The notes under the pieces: generated by a model
Seen by the model: only the letters and a program-made list of their open reading frames with translations
Told to the model about the DNA's origin: nothing
Databases searched by the model: none
Program-made: the position numbers and the translations under genes
Shown: piece by piece, positions 46,226 to 56,053 of the stretch
Position numbering within the stretch: position 1 is the first letter of the stretch
Layout: each line of letters begins with the position of its first letter
Source: Simmondsia chinensis
Lineage: Eukaryota; Streptophyta; Magnoliopsida; Caryophyllales; Simmondsiaceae
Direction: 5' to 3'
Assembly (NCBI GenBank): GCA_018398585.1
Contig: JAGTTD010000015.1
Coordinates: 27,175,478-27,239,477 of the forward strand
Length of the DNA stretch: 64,000 nucleotides

Positions 46226-47373
46226 AAAGAATACCCTTGTCCACAAGGGTAGGATATCGGGTGCACAATTTCTTGTAATTTTCCCATGTAGCATCCTTTG
46301 GAAAGGAATTTGCCCACTGAATTAACACTTCTGTGGCAGCAACATTGCCTTGCCTCACCAATCTTCTTCCCAATACAGCTACCGGTTCCCTTCTTCCTTG
46401 ATCTTGCTTGAAGAATTTAGGAAGATGTAGCTAAGTGCCATCACTTCCCACTCTTTTCTTTAACAATGACACATTGAAGGTGTAATGAATTCTCGCCTCA
46501 ATAGGGAGGTTTAATGTATAAGCTACCTTCCCAACCCTGGCTAAGACTTGAAATGGCACAAAGTACCTCATTGCCAGCTTATTGTTTCCTCTTCTGGTCA
46601 CAGATTGCTGCATATATGGTTTAAGTTCAAGGTAGACCCAATCATCTACCTGAAACTCCCTTTCTGAGTGATGTCTATCATACTACTGGTTCATCCTCTG
46701 TTAGGCCTTTGTCAAGTGATGCTTCAGTAAACTTATGATGGCTTCCTGGCTATTCATTAGTTCATTTGCTGCTGCTACTAGAGAGTCTCCTTGTACATAA
46801 GGAACATGAGGTGTAGGTTCAACACTATACACAGCTTGAAATGGAGTCATGTTATTGGATGTATGATGATTAGTATTGTACCAATACTCAGCCAATGGCA
46901 ACCAATTGGTCCACTCATGGGGTTTATCCCCACACATACACCTCAAATAACCTTCAGTGCATCGATTTACCACTTTGGTCTGACCATCTGTTTGCGGATG
47001 ATGTGTTGTGGATGGCTGCAATTTCACTTTCAACAAGTCAAATAATTTTTTTCCAAAAAAGACTTATGAAAACAGCATCCATGTCACTGGTAATTGACTT
47101 GGGAATTCCATGTAACCTATACACCTGATCTAAATAGCATTTAACCACAGTTGCTGCAGAGTATGGATGTGCAAGTGTCATGAAATGAGTACATTTTGAT
47201 AGCCTATCCACTACCACAAAGGTGACAGTTTTTCCGTTTGAATTAGGCAAAGCATCAATGAAATCCATTGATATATCCTCCCATATCTTATCTGAAATAA
47301 GCAAGGGTTGTAAGAGGCCTAGAGTTGCCATTGTTTCATACTTTTTTTTTGGTAAATCAGTGATAAATACCAT
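46226..47373 (-). pseudogene. Chromovirus integrase core and chromodomain
   Basis: Minus strand from 47373: WEDISMDFIDALP (first Asp), DRLSKCTHF, then SITSDMDAVF (second Asp). A frameshift follows near 47038. From 47036: HHPQTDGQTKVVNRC, where the position that normally holds the catalytic glutamate is lysine. Then WLPLAEYWYNTNHHTS. From 46613: [20 protein letters not shown] and [11 protein letters not shown], then to about 46226 a chromodomain-like EVLIQWANSFPKDATWENY. The chromodomain would direct integration to modified chromatin. The missing Glu, frameshift and stops make it inactive. Confidence 0.85.
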
Positions 47374-47827
47374 TTATGAACAAAAATATATGTACAAGTC
47401 TACGAGGGGTATACCCCAAGCCAAGGCCAAAAGGCCTACATCAAAGAATCAATCAAAGAAAGAAACAAAGCAAGAAATATCAACGGTCAATAAGACTAAA
47501 CAAAGAGAACAAGCAAATGAAAGCAATCAAAGCTAATGCTCAATCCCCCACTCTTGTAGAAGCTGCGAGTGGCGATGAGCACCGCGAAGGGTAGGAGCAG
47601 TAATAAGATGACTGCGGACCAATCCTATGATCTCTTCAATGATGACTGCAGAAGGCCTAGACTGGAAGTGATGAATCCTCAGGTTACGCTCATACCAGAG
47701 GATGTAAACCGTAGCGGAGAAACAGAGGCGGGTAAGGATCCGATCCACCCCGCGGCCACGGAGCCTGTTAGCAGCCCACTGAACCAGCTCGCGCTATGGA
47801 AGCGTGGGCCAGGAGAGGACACCCTGG
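47342..47827 (-). mobile_element. 5'-truncated L1 LINE tail in integrase
   Basis: Minus strand 47748-47533 reads FSATVYILWYERNLRIHHFQ and EEIIGLVRSHLITA, the usual C-terminal end of plant L1 ORF2, ending WGIEH and a stop. The 3' UTR ends catttataaatggtatt-like followed by tttaccaaaaaaaaaag at 47341. It interrupts the chromovirus integrase between its zinc-binding ACDI and the KYETMATLGLLQPL that follows. GC-rich relative to its surroundings. Confidence 0.85.
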
Positions 47828-48060
47828 AAAAAAAATATCACAAGCTCGAATAAGATTTCTCACCATCCTTTTCATTCCCTTCCAATAGAAAGAATAAGCT
47901 AATCGCTTATAAGTGACTTTCACACATGAATGACCACTTTCAGCTAAGTTATGCAGGTTGCTAATTAACAATTCCCGGAGTTTCTGATCATTACCCACCA
48001 CCAACCTGCCCCTTCTGTACAACAGGCCCTGATTGATGGTATAATGAGGATGTTTCTGTG
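47828..48060 (-). pseudogene. Chromovirus integrase zinc-binding domain
   Basis: Minus strand 48022-47828 reads RGRLVVGNDQKLRELLISNL, HNLAESGHSCVKVTYKRLAY and MKRMVRNLIRACDI. This is the H2C2 zinc-binding domain, cut by the LINE just at its cysteine pair. Confidence 0.8.
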
Positions 48061-48106
48061 ACTTCTTCTGCGCTTGAGCTATTAGCTTCTATAAAATGTC
48101 ATCCTA

Positions 48107-49360
48107 CTATACACTAGCCTTCACTTGATCCACAATGTCAGTGTCGGTAGTAGATAAGAGCATATCGATCAATTGACCTCCAATTACCCTTGACAGTGCA
48201 TTTGCAGCATGGTTTTCCTTTCCTTTTCTGTAACGAATGGTGTAGCTATACCCGACCAATTTATGTAACAACTTGCATTGAGTAGGAGTGGTGATTCTTT
48301 GCTCTAGCAAGTATTTTAAGCTGTGATGATCAGTGATGATAATGAAATGAGTTCCCACCAAGTAAGGCCTCCACTCTTCTATGGCAAAAACCATTGCATC
48401 AAGCTCTTTCTCATACACTGAAAGGGATTGATGTTTTGGAGCTAAACATCTACTGATAAACGCAATGGGATGGCTCCTTTGCATAAGGACAGCCCCTATT
48501 CCAAGACTCGAAGCATCAGTTTCCATAACAAACTCCTTAGTGAAATCAGGAAGCACTAGAACAGGAGCTGTTGTCATAGTTGCTTTCAACTTGTCAAATG
48601 CCTGTTGTGCTTCTTCACTCAATTTATATGCCTCCTTCTTCAATAAGGCAAATAAGGGGGTAGCAATCAAACTATAATGCCTGATAAATCTGCGGTAGTA
48701 CCTTATTAAACCCAAGAATCCCCTCAATTGTTTGACAGTTTGAGGTGTAGGCCAAGACACCATGGCTGCTACCTTACTAGAATCAGTAGAGACCCCTTCT
48801 TGCAATGTCAAATTACCCAAATACTCTATTTGTCAAACTCCAAAGCTGCACTTACTCATCTTAGCATATAGGGTGTTTTCTTTTAGAATATTTAAAGTAC
48901 TCTTTAGATGCATTAGATGTTCCTCCCAATTATGGCTATATATGAGGATATCATCAAAGAAAACAATAATGAATTTCTTCAAATAAGGTCTAAAAATGTT
49001 ATTCACGAGGTTTTGGAATGCAGAAGGAGCATTAGTTAGACCAAAAGGCATAATTATAAACTCATAGTGAACTTCGTGGGTTCTGAAGGCAATTTTGGGA
49101 ATATCTTTGGGATGTTTTCAAATTTGATTATATCCGAATCTAAGATGTATTTTAGAGAAGTAACAGGCCCCATGTAATTCATCAATTAATTCTTTAATTA
49201 TGGAAATAGGGAATTTGTTTTTGATGGTATGTTTGTTGAGTTCCCTATAGTCCACACACATCCTAAGGGTCCCATCCTTCATGTTGACAAGCACAATAGG
49301 AGATGAGAATGGGCTGGTACTATGCTGAATAGATCCAGAGGCCAACAATTCAACAACCAT
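48107..49360 (-). pseudogene. Chromovirus reverse transcriptase and RNase H
   Basis: Three open pieces in one frame, separated by TGA codons. 49360-49118: SPFSSPIVLVNMKDGTLRMC, VDYRELNKHTIKNKFPI. 49051-48833: [20 protein letters not shown] and the catalytic [10 protein letters not shown]. 48820-48107: LRGFLGLIRYYRRFIRHY and VMETDASSLGIGAVLMQ, then SVYEKELDAMVFAIEEWRPY, FIIITDHHSLKYLLEQ and RKGKENHAANALSR, an RNase H with Asp, Glu, Asp retained. The two in-frame stops (about 49118 and 48833) are the main defects. Confidence 0.9.
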
Positions 49361-49615
49361 TTTTTCAATTGCATTCTTTTGTAGTGTGGGATAACGATAG
49401 GCTAGAACATTAATAAGTGGACCTCCTTATCTTACGAGTATTTGATGATCATGAGGTCTTTGTGGAGGTAAAATTTTTGGTTCTTCAAATAAATCTTGGA
49501 AATCAGATAGCAATGTTTTGAGTTGGGGATCAAATTCCTGGGAGTTACCATCTAACACATTAATCTTGATAGAAGCATTACTAGCATGTAGAGAGTTACA
49601 ATTTGAGGAAACTAC

Positions 49616-49969
49616 CTATATTGCTAAGAATTGTAGAGAGTAGAGTTGGGCTGCAGAAACCTTCTTCAACATATGCTGCAATTCCCCTTCACTATCCAAA
49701 CAGACACAAGCATCAGTTGCTCCCTGTAACCACATCATCTTGCCCTCATAAGCAAACTCCATCCACAACCTTTCAAAGTCAAAAACCACTCTACCCAATG
49801 ATCTCAACCATTGAACCCCCAATACCATATCACAGCCTCCTAATGGTAACAACCTCACATCTGAATTGAACTTAGCTCCCTGTAGAATCCATTCAAACTC
49901 CCTACACACAGCCGCACTATCTACATGAGTTCCATCAGCAACAACAACAGGAAGAGGTGTAGTTGGAGT
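49616..49969 (-). pseudogene. Chromovirus protease, C-terminal part
   Basis: Minus strand: PLPVVVADGTHVDSAAVCRE, LLPLGGCDMVLGVQWLRSLG, VFDFERLWMEFAYEGK. It continues the protease started at 50706 once the hAT MITE is removed. The link to RT (49361-49615) is broken by stops. Confidence 0.8.
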
Positions 49970-50705
49970 AGGGATGGCAATAGGTTGGGTTTGGGTCAGG
50001 TTTACCTTCATCCAGATCCAATCCAGAAAAAATCCGACCTAATTTAAATCCGATAAAAATTCATTTATTTTATAAAAACTCAATCCAAATCCATCGGGTG
50101 GAATGGATGTCTGACCCAAATCCATAACTCATTTAAAACCTATAATAAGTTATGACATTACAATCTAATATTAATATTAAATAATAACAATGCACCAATT
50201 ATACCTTAAAAACCAATATTTGGACAAGTCAGTACACTTTTTTTTCCTTTTTCTAATTTAATATTTATACAATAATAATGTAATATTAGGCAACCATTCA
50301 AAAGCCTTTAACCACTCATTTTTATACACTTGTTACATTATGTTTTTTACAAAGAATATTATAGTACTGGACCAAACTTCAAATATGTTGGCATGGTAAA
50401 AAAAAAAAATATTAGAATATAGTTTTGCTTGTTAAATACTCAAAATTTGGTAATTTAAAATTTGTATTCTATACTAAAGATAATTTTGGGTCGGATTTGG
50501 GTTGGGTCTGGGTTGGATTTGATGTCACCCAAATCCGACTCGACCCAAAACCCATTTATCAACATCAAAATCCCAACCCGACCCAAAACCCATTTATCAA
50601 CATCCAAATCAACCCCATTTAAAATCTATTTTTTACATCCAAATCCATCATAAATGGATGGATTTGGATGGATATCCGCCGGATTCGGGTCCGATTGCCA
50701 TCCCC
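49970..50705. mobile_element. hAT-type MITE (AGGGATGGCAAT family) in protease
   Basis: Ends agggatggcaataggttggg and ccgattgccatcccc are inverted. Flanks tagttgga and gagttgaa-like sites are an imperfect 8-bp duplication. The interior is rich in ggatttggatg and catccaaatcc words. It separates the two halves of the chromovirus protease. Confidence 0.82.
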
Positions 50706-52048
50706 GAGTTGAAGTTATAGCACATTTCAATTGCTTAGCCACTACAAGATCAAGGAAGTTGTCGGTACTTCCTATATCAATTAGGATTTGAATGGGTCTC
50801 TTTCTCGAGTAACCAACCACTCTCAAGGTTTGATATGATTGTACTCTTGTCAAAGCGTGAACCGAGATTTGTATTGAATCCTCAATTGATTCAAGGCTGG
50901 CTGTTTCCTCCATTTCTATGCTTTCGTCATTGCCATCCTCCCCTTGAGTTTTCTCAATTACTTCCAATCTATACGATTTTGCCCTCCTACAATTATGTCC
51001 TGAAGTGAATCTTGCATCACACAAAACACATAGGTTCTTAGATCTTTTTTCATCCATTTGTGCTTGGATTAGTTGCCTATACTTTCTTGGGTTACTGTTA
51101 GAGGATGTGCTTTTCTGATGGTTTTGGGATTGGTGGGAATTATTTTGGAGGATTGAGGGAAAAGTGTTATTCATTGTGTAATGGTGGTAACTAATGGTTG
51201 TTTTGGATTAGGTAAGATTGGCATAGGTTTGGTAGAAAGGGATGGTTTACCATTAGACAGATTCAAGGCAAATTCTTGAGACCTTGCTAGCACATACGCA
51301 TGAGAGACAGTGGCTGGTGCAAACATCCTAACCTTAATGGCTATCATTGGCTTCAATCCACCCAAGAAGAAACTGAGTTTTTAATTCTCTGTCAGTGAAA
51401 CTCTGGTTAGCAACGCATCAAAATGCTTCTTGTACTGCCTCACATCATCAATCTAGATTAATTTCTCCAGTTCACGTAAGGGATCATCAAACAAAGCTTC
51501 ATCAAATTGTGCTATTGTCTCTTGCGTGTACTCTTCCGAAGTTGGCCAATTATCCTTGGGTCTCGACTTCATCAAAGATTGATGCCATTGTAATGCTTCA
51601 CCATCTAAATGCATTGAAGTGATCTGCACTTTCTTCTCTTCTTTAGTACGATCCTATGCAAAATATTGATCACATTTGTATAACCAACCTCGAATATCTT
51701 CCCTCTGAACTTGGAAAAAACTAGCTTGGTAAGTCTTTGTGAAAAATACTGGTGTGGAGATCCAGCATTACTCACTGTATTCAACATCTCAAGGCAACTC
51801 TGTTGCTGCTGATTCTGAACTTGTTCTGCTAACTGCATCTGTTGTAAGGTGACCCCAGCTACAAACTCTCGCAATCCAGCCAATTCTTGATCATGTTGGG
51901 CATTTCTGGCGGTCAACAATTCCATTGGTTCCTTGATTGTTGTTATAATCGATTCCTTAATCGAAGACATGAGGGATGCCTCGATTGAATCCATTGAAGC
52001 TGCAACCATTTCCTTCAAGGAGTCTTCTAATTGTTGAGCATCAGCCAT
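50706..52048 (-). pseudogene. Chromovirus gag and protease N-terminus
   Basis: Starts ATG 52048 (MADAQQLEDSLKEMVAASMD), just inside the PBS, with a coiled-coil start and LAEQVQNQQQQSC. After frame breaks: EEKKVQITSMHLDGEALQWH (capsid, Retrotrans_gag), then FFLGGLKPMIAIKVRMFAPA (51365-51171). 51174-50706 has the CCHC-like NLCVLCDARFTSGHNC and the protease LIDIGSTDNFLDLVVAKQL; the usual D-S-G is D-I-G. At least two frameshifts and several stops. Confidence 0.85.
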
Positions 52049-52126
52049 ATTAACTTGCGTTTTAGGTCTGCCAATACAAGGACCAAATCTTGGTCCTACA
52101 AGATAGAACCGGCTTTGATACCAAAA

Positions 52127-52367
52127 TGATGGGACTAGTTTTGTTTAGAGAAGAAGAAGATAGAAGAAGATTGAGATAGGAAGAAGAGAGAGGAAAGGAT
52201 AGTATTTTGCATTGATGATAACTACATTACAAGTCTCTAGCTTATATACACTTCTCACAATCTTCAACTAACTCACTCACTCTATCAATGACTTAACAAA
52301 CAAGATCTAAGCATTGCAAAAGTATCTCTATGACAAAAGTTGTTATGAAACTTTTTGAGTCTTAACA
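52127..52367 (-). repeat. 5' LTR of the chromovirus
   Basis: 241 bp; tgatgggactagttttgttt at its plus-strand left end. PBS lies immediately outside, at 52111-52123. Confidence 0.92.
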
Positions 52368-52511
52368 ACATATTAGTTGTGTCAATGAAAAATAACACCA
52401 TCACGCTGGAAATGAGTCTTTTTATTCATAGGACAAAAACTTAGGAGTCTTTTTATTAATAGGATAAAAACTTAGGAGCCTTTTTAATAATTTAAAAAGG
52501 TCAAGATCCTT

Positions 52512-52526
52512 ATTATTATTATTATT

Positions 52527-52559
<33 letters not shown>

Positions 52560-52572
52560 CTTGTTCTTGTTA

Positions 52573-52604
<32 letters not shown>

Positions 52605-52640
52605 GTTGTTATTATTGTTATTATTATTATTATTATTATA
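52512..52640. repeat. (TTA)/(TTG) microsatellite
   Basis: Runs of tta, ttg and ttc/gtc trinucleotides, then tta again. It explains the Thr-rich minus-strand frame. It forms the outer end of the foldback element; the left end has a matching (TTA)n at 45591-45622. Confidence 0.9.
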
Positions 52641-53061
52641 TAAAAAATATTTTTTGTTAATCTATTTATTTCTTTACCATTCATTTTTTTGTATTTCTTT
52701 TGCATAAGCCAGAATCAAGACCTCGATGTTAAAATTTTAATTCTTTTATTTTGAATAACTTATCTTGTTTTTAGAAAAACATAGTATATATTTCAAGAGT
52801 CTTATTTTTCATTAATTTCAAATTTCTGTATATTATTTATAGAAAACATTATGTTGAACTGATTTAAATTATGAGCATTATTATGTTGAACTAATTTAAT
52901 TTAAATTTTGTACTTATTATTTCAAAATTAAATTTTGGGCATTATTTATAGAAAATTTAATTTAATTTAAAATCTATACTAATTACAGTTCTTTGTGAAC
53001 TAAATTTTCATATTAACTGTCACCATGGAATTGTCATCAAATGCACAAAAGGGAGTATTAA

Positions 53062-53337
53062 ATGTCCAAGATCCAAAAAATTGTTAAAAAACTTTTCATA
53101 TCAAAGACAGTTGCCAATTCCGGAAGGTTGTACTACAAGTGTCTAATACGTGACAAATTCATCATGTGGATGACTACAAATACAAGTGAGTATAGTGTTT
53201 CCACCTCTTGCTCTAGGACATATGGAGATGATTTGAGCAATTATACAAAGATGCTACTAGAAATAGCCATGAAATTAGAGAAAATTAAAATCATAGTAAA
53301 AAATGTCGTCAAGCTTGTAAAATTTTATTGTTGTTGA
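53062..53337 (+). CDS. Short GRF-type zinc-finger-like ORF
   Basis: 91 codons. KTVANSGRLYYKCLIRDKF and then MWMTTNTSEY resemble the GRF zinc-finger pattern (NxGRxFYxC...FxxW). The first cysteine of the finger would lie upstream and was not seen, and the tryptophan region is shortened. The C-terminal half is a Leu/Ile/Lys coiled-coil-like helix (MLLEIAMKLEKIKIIVKN) ending KFYCC. GRF fragments of this type are frequent as small decayed genes in plant repeats. No promoter or intron evidence; function unknown. Confidence 0.35.
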   Translation: MSKIQKIVKKLFISKTVANSGRLYYKCLIRDKFIMWMTTNTSEYSVSTSCSRTYGDDLSNYTKMLLEIAMKLEKIKIIVKNVVKLVKFYCC

Positions 53338-53769
53338 ATGTCATAACTTTTATGTTTATTAGTTCGAATGAAAATCACATAATCCCACGCAATGAAATCA
53401 CGTGTAATATATTTGTTTACTTTTGTTAGAATTTCAATATGTTTATGATACTGTGTATCGGTACACCTTCAAATCTTTCTAATTCTATCACCTATTCACA
53501 TATTGCTAATGTCACAAATACAATATTTTTCAAATTCAACCTTTAACCTTTTACAATCAATATGCAAATTCAACATTTGAATGAGACACAACATCCCTAT
53601 TCATGTCATTCGTAGTCATGATTAAATTCAAATCATTATTATACCCAAAAAAAAAAAACACACACACACACAAGGTTAAGTGATAATTTACATCACCATC
53701 AAACTCCAAAAAAGTATAACATTTACTCCACTCTCTCGTACATTTCGGTACACTATCTAACACCAATCA

Positions 53770-54700
53770 ACATTTCTTAGGAGGTTCAGTGGCATCCCTT
53801 TGTCGGGTTTTTCTTTGGGCGCCCGACATTTCAATGAAACTCGAGAGGTGCCAACTTGGGATGATCCAAATCCTCCCACATCTAATGGCTAGGAATGAGA
53901 TGTATAATACTTGCATATATAATTTTGTACTTTTTCACATAAAATGCAGGATCAACAAAAAAAATCCAACTCCAACCTGCAATACCTAATACAGTATACT
54001 GCATGCTTAAGTGTGTTTCGATTATAGCCCAATATTTACATTCGCAGTACATTGTATTTAAATTGACAATAAATATGGTACAGCCATCTAGTACCTCAAA
54101 TTTCTGATGGCCGGCCGGGGTAACATGGCAAATTCTGCCATCTTTCTCTGCAATGTCCAACTTCACCCATACTCTAGGACAAATGTTGCCCTTCCATGAA
54201 GCGCCTTTTCACAAACATTTTCATACACTTTGACTTGATCTCCTCCAATAAAGATAACACTGGCTTATCTCTAAAGCGTTTGAGTTTGTTGTTCCAACTC
54301 TCCACAGAATTTGTAGTATTGTTTTCAGCCTTGACCATAGTGTCAAGCTTATGACGTGCCCAACAGTTGGTCAGCTCAGATTCGAGCAAATAGTCATAAG
54401 CATCCTTATTCTTTATTAGAATATGCTTCATGGTCTTACTAAATACAAACTTGGCACACGCATTAGAAGTCGTCCAGAACAGGGCCTGGATCAAAGGACC
54501 TACGACAATATGTTATGTAATAAATAATATGAACGGTTATTATCTAAAAAAAAAATATGATAAATAATCCAATTCTGGTATACTATTACCTGGAAATTGC
54601 TTCTTAAAGTTCTAAAATAGTATATGGCACTTATTCTTCTGACCCCTAGGCGATGACAATATGGGTAGGAAATGCCACCAACTGAGATGCCCTCATAATG
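53770..54700 (-). pseudogene. MuDR-like (MULE) transposase, C-terminal half
   Basis: An upstream exon ends NFKKQFP at 54592. Intron 54591-54488 has gtaata..cgtag. The next exon, 54487-54174, reads FWTTSNACAKFVFSKTMKHI, LTNCWARHKLDTMVKAENNT and TNSVESWNNKLKRFRDKPVL, with the conserved Glu in NSVESWN. After a break, 54166-53882 has GCTIFIVNLNTMYCECKYW, the SWIM zinc finger with C-x-C, and FYVKKYKIIYASIIHLIPSH. To about 53770: MWEDLDHPKLAP and VGRPKKN, the GRPKK motif before the terminal knuckle. The CxH half of SWIM is degraded (ETHLSMQYTV). Transposase of a Mutator-type element; no TIRs assigned. Confidence 0.75.
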
Positions 54701-54719
54701 GGCAACATTTATATGTTCC

Positions 54720-55444
54720 AACAAAGAAAATAAGATCTACGTTCAACATGGCCATCTAAAGAGTCATCAACAACTGGCTGAATTTGCGAGCTTGGAGATG
54801 CAGGTATATTCCTTGAACCATGATCACTTGGTGCATCTAGGGATTGCAGAAACAACAATTTATATTATTCAATGTAGAAAGCATGTCTCTCATGTTTGCA
54901 AAAAACTTCACATTTCAACAATATATAAAAATAAATAATCATGAAGAAAGACAAGTGACATAAATTATTGACACGTGTACAAAAACAACAATAACAACAA
55001 CAAACCCAGTGCTTCCAAGGGCTCCCACATGTGTAGAAACCATATTAAGTTTAAGAGCTTCTTCAACAGCCTCCAACATTTCGTTCGAGGCTTCACCACT
55101 ACGAACTGCACCTAAAACTCCAACAAGTTGGCTTGTTGATATTCCCATCATATTGTCTCTATCATGACTCTGCCTTTTCATGTTATCCAACTTCATTTTC
55201 ATTTTATCAATTTCTAGAGGGTCGTACAAGTATGAATGACATCTTTTATTCAGTTCACCTCTCACTCCATATATATCATCCCTATTTACTCCAAATCCAT
55301 AACCAAGAACTCGATGGCCTTAATTTTCTTCCTTATACATAAGCTCATCAAAAACTTCACCCTCTATTTGTAGATAGCACTTTGAAGGGAAAGCATTTTC
55401 AACAAGTTCATTAAACAAAGATTTGGTGTAGTCCTTCAAAAAAA
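54720..55444 (-). pseudogene. TNPA-like CACTA protein, minus-strand copy
   Basis: Minus strand: FDELMYKEEN, a stop, GHRVLGYGFGVNRDDIYG and VRGELNKRCHSYLYDPLEI, then KMKMKLDNMKRQ and LGAVRSGEASNEMLEAVEEA, matching the ENPGYRAVGYGFG..GVRGEL block of the copies at 20608 and 34680. A tail near 54860-54725 reads SRNIPASPSSQIQPVV, like the SPSTPSSFG tail at 21166. It is interrupted by a 47-bp RTE 3' end and, upstream, by the LTR array at 55445. More diverged than the other copies. Confidence 0.65.
54980..55026 (-). mobile_element. Extremely truncated RTE LINE 3' end
   Basis: Minus strand gggagcccttggaagcactg followed by ggtttg and (TTG/TTA)n matches the RTE 3' end at 40975-41010. Flanks acacgtgta (54971-54979) and acatgtgta (55027-55035) are a 9-bp duplication with one mismatch. 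A 47-bp retroposition product. Confidence 0.75.
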
Positions 55445-56053
55445 TGATGCAGCACATGATGGGATAAAAGGGGGTATGGGAAGGTTCAACGGCCTACCCT
55501 TTGTATTTTATTAAAATTGATAATAAAATGCACAAAGAGGGGTAGAACTAGCTCGCTCACACATCGAGGAGTCTAAATTCCCATAGAAGAAATATCAATT
55601 TAATCCAAATTCAAGTCCCCTAAACCTAAGCCTAGCCTCTCCATTATATAGAGGAGGGATTACAATTCAAATCCAAATTCAAAATAAAATAAAATAAAAT
55701 AATTAAAGAGAGAAATCTAAATAAAAGAAAGGACAATTGTTGAAAATGGAAAGATATCAAAAACCGCTCCTAAAATCAAGCCGAGAATCCCGCAAGCCTT
55801 CTACTGCGTCAATCCCATGGTGGTGCCAATTGTTGTTGGCACCAAGTATCGATCACGCCAAGAATGGTGAGGCCAAGTAAGGATGGATTGCTTCCCCGCT
55901 GCCTTGTTCCATGCAGACTCATTGGCTTAAGCCAAGTTCCCAGCTGGCTTGTTTCATGCAGACTTCTTGGCTTGAGCCAAGCGCCTTCGGTTAGCACCTT
56001 TCCTTCTCCTTTCGGTACCGCCAAGGCCAAGCCATGGGATGCTCGCAGCATCA
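55445..56053 (-). repeat. LTR 1 of the array
   Basis: Plus-strand tgatgcagcacatgatggga to gctcgcagcatca. Contains tatatagagg-like TATA and the palindromes ttggcttaagccaa and ttggcttgagccaa. Confidence 0.88.

Larger units (their letters stand above)
45971..52367 (-). mobile_element. Ty3/gypsy chromovirus, decayed and nested
   Basis: LTRs of 241 bp each, 45971-46211 (3') and 52127-52367 (5'), start TGTTAAGACTC and end CCCATCA on the minus strand. PBS tggtatcaaagcc at 52111-52123; PPT aaggaggaggaaat at 46212-46225. Gag, protease, RT, RNase H, integrase and chromodomain are present in order, with stops and shifts. Two insertions: a hAT MITE in protease (49970-50705) and an L1 tail in integrase (47342-47827). 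LTRs differ at several percent of sites, so it is old. Short LTRs plus a chromodomain suggest a Reina-like chromovirus. No matching TSD was found (gcagg against acata). Confidence 0.92.
45591..52640. mobile_element. Foldback (inverted-repeat) element split by a chromovirus
   Basis: Sequences flanking the gypsy element are reverse complements. Left 45591-45770 reads (TTA)n, gatcatgacctttttgaatt, atattaataaaaatgacctc, aacgtgatgat. Right 52385-52640 reads, on the opposite strand, (AAT)n, gatcttgacctttttaaatt, ctattaataaaaagactcc, agcgtgatgg. So one inverted-repeat element of about 650 bp, bounded by (TTA)n tracts, received the 6.4-kb gypsy insertion. No transposase in it. Confidence 0.6.

Noticed and set aside
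47569..47853. Plus-strand frame of 94 codons
   Set aside because: Antisense shadow of the L1 ORF2 C-terminus on the minus strand.
52484..52705. Thr/Ile-rich minus-strand frame
   Set aside because: Pure translation of a TTA/TTG microsatellite.
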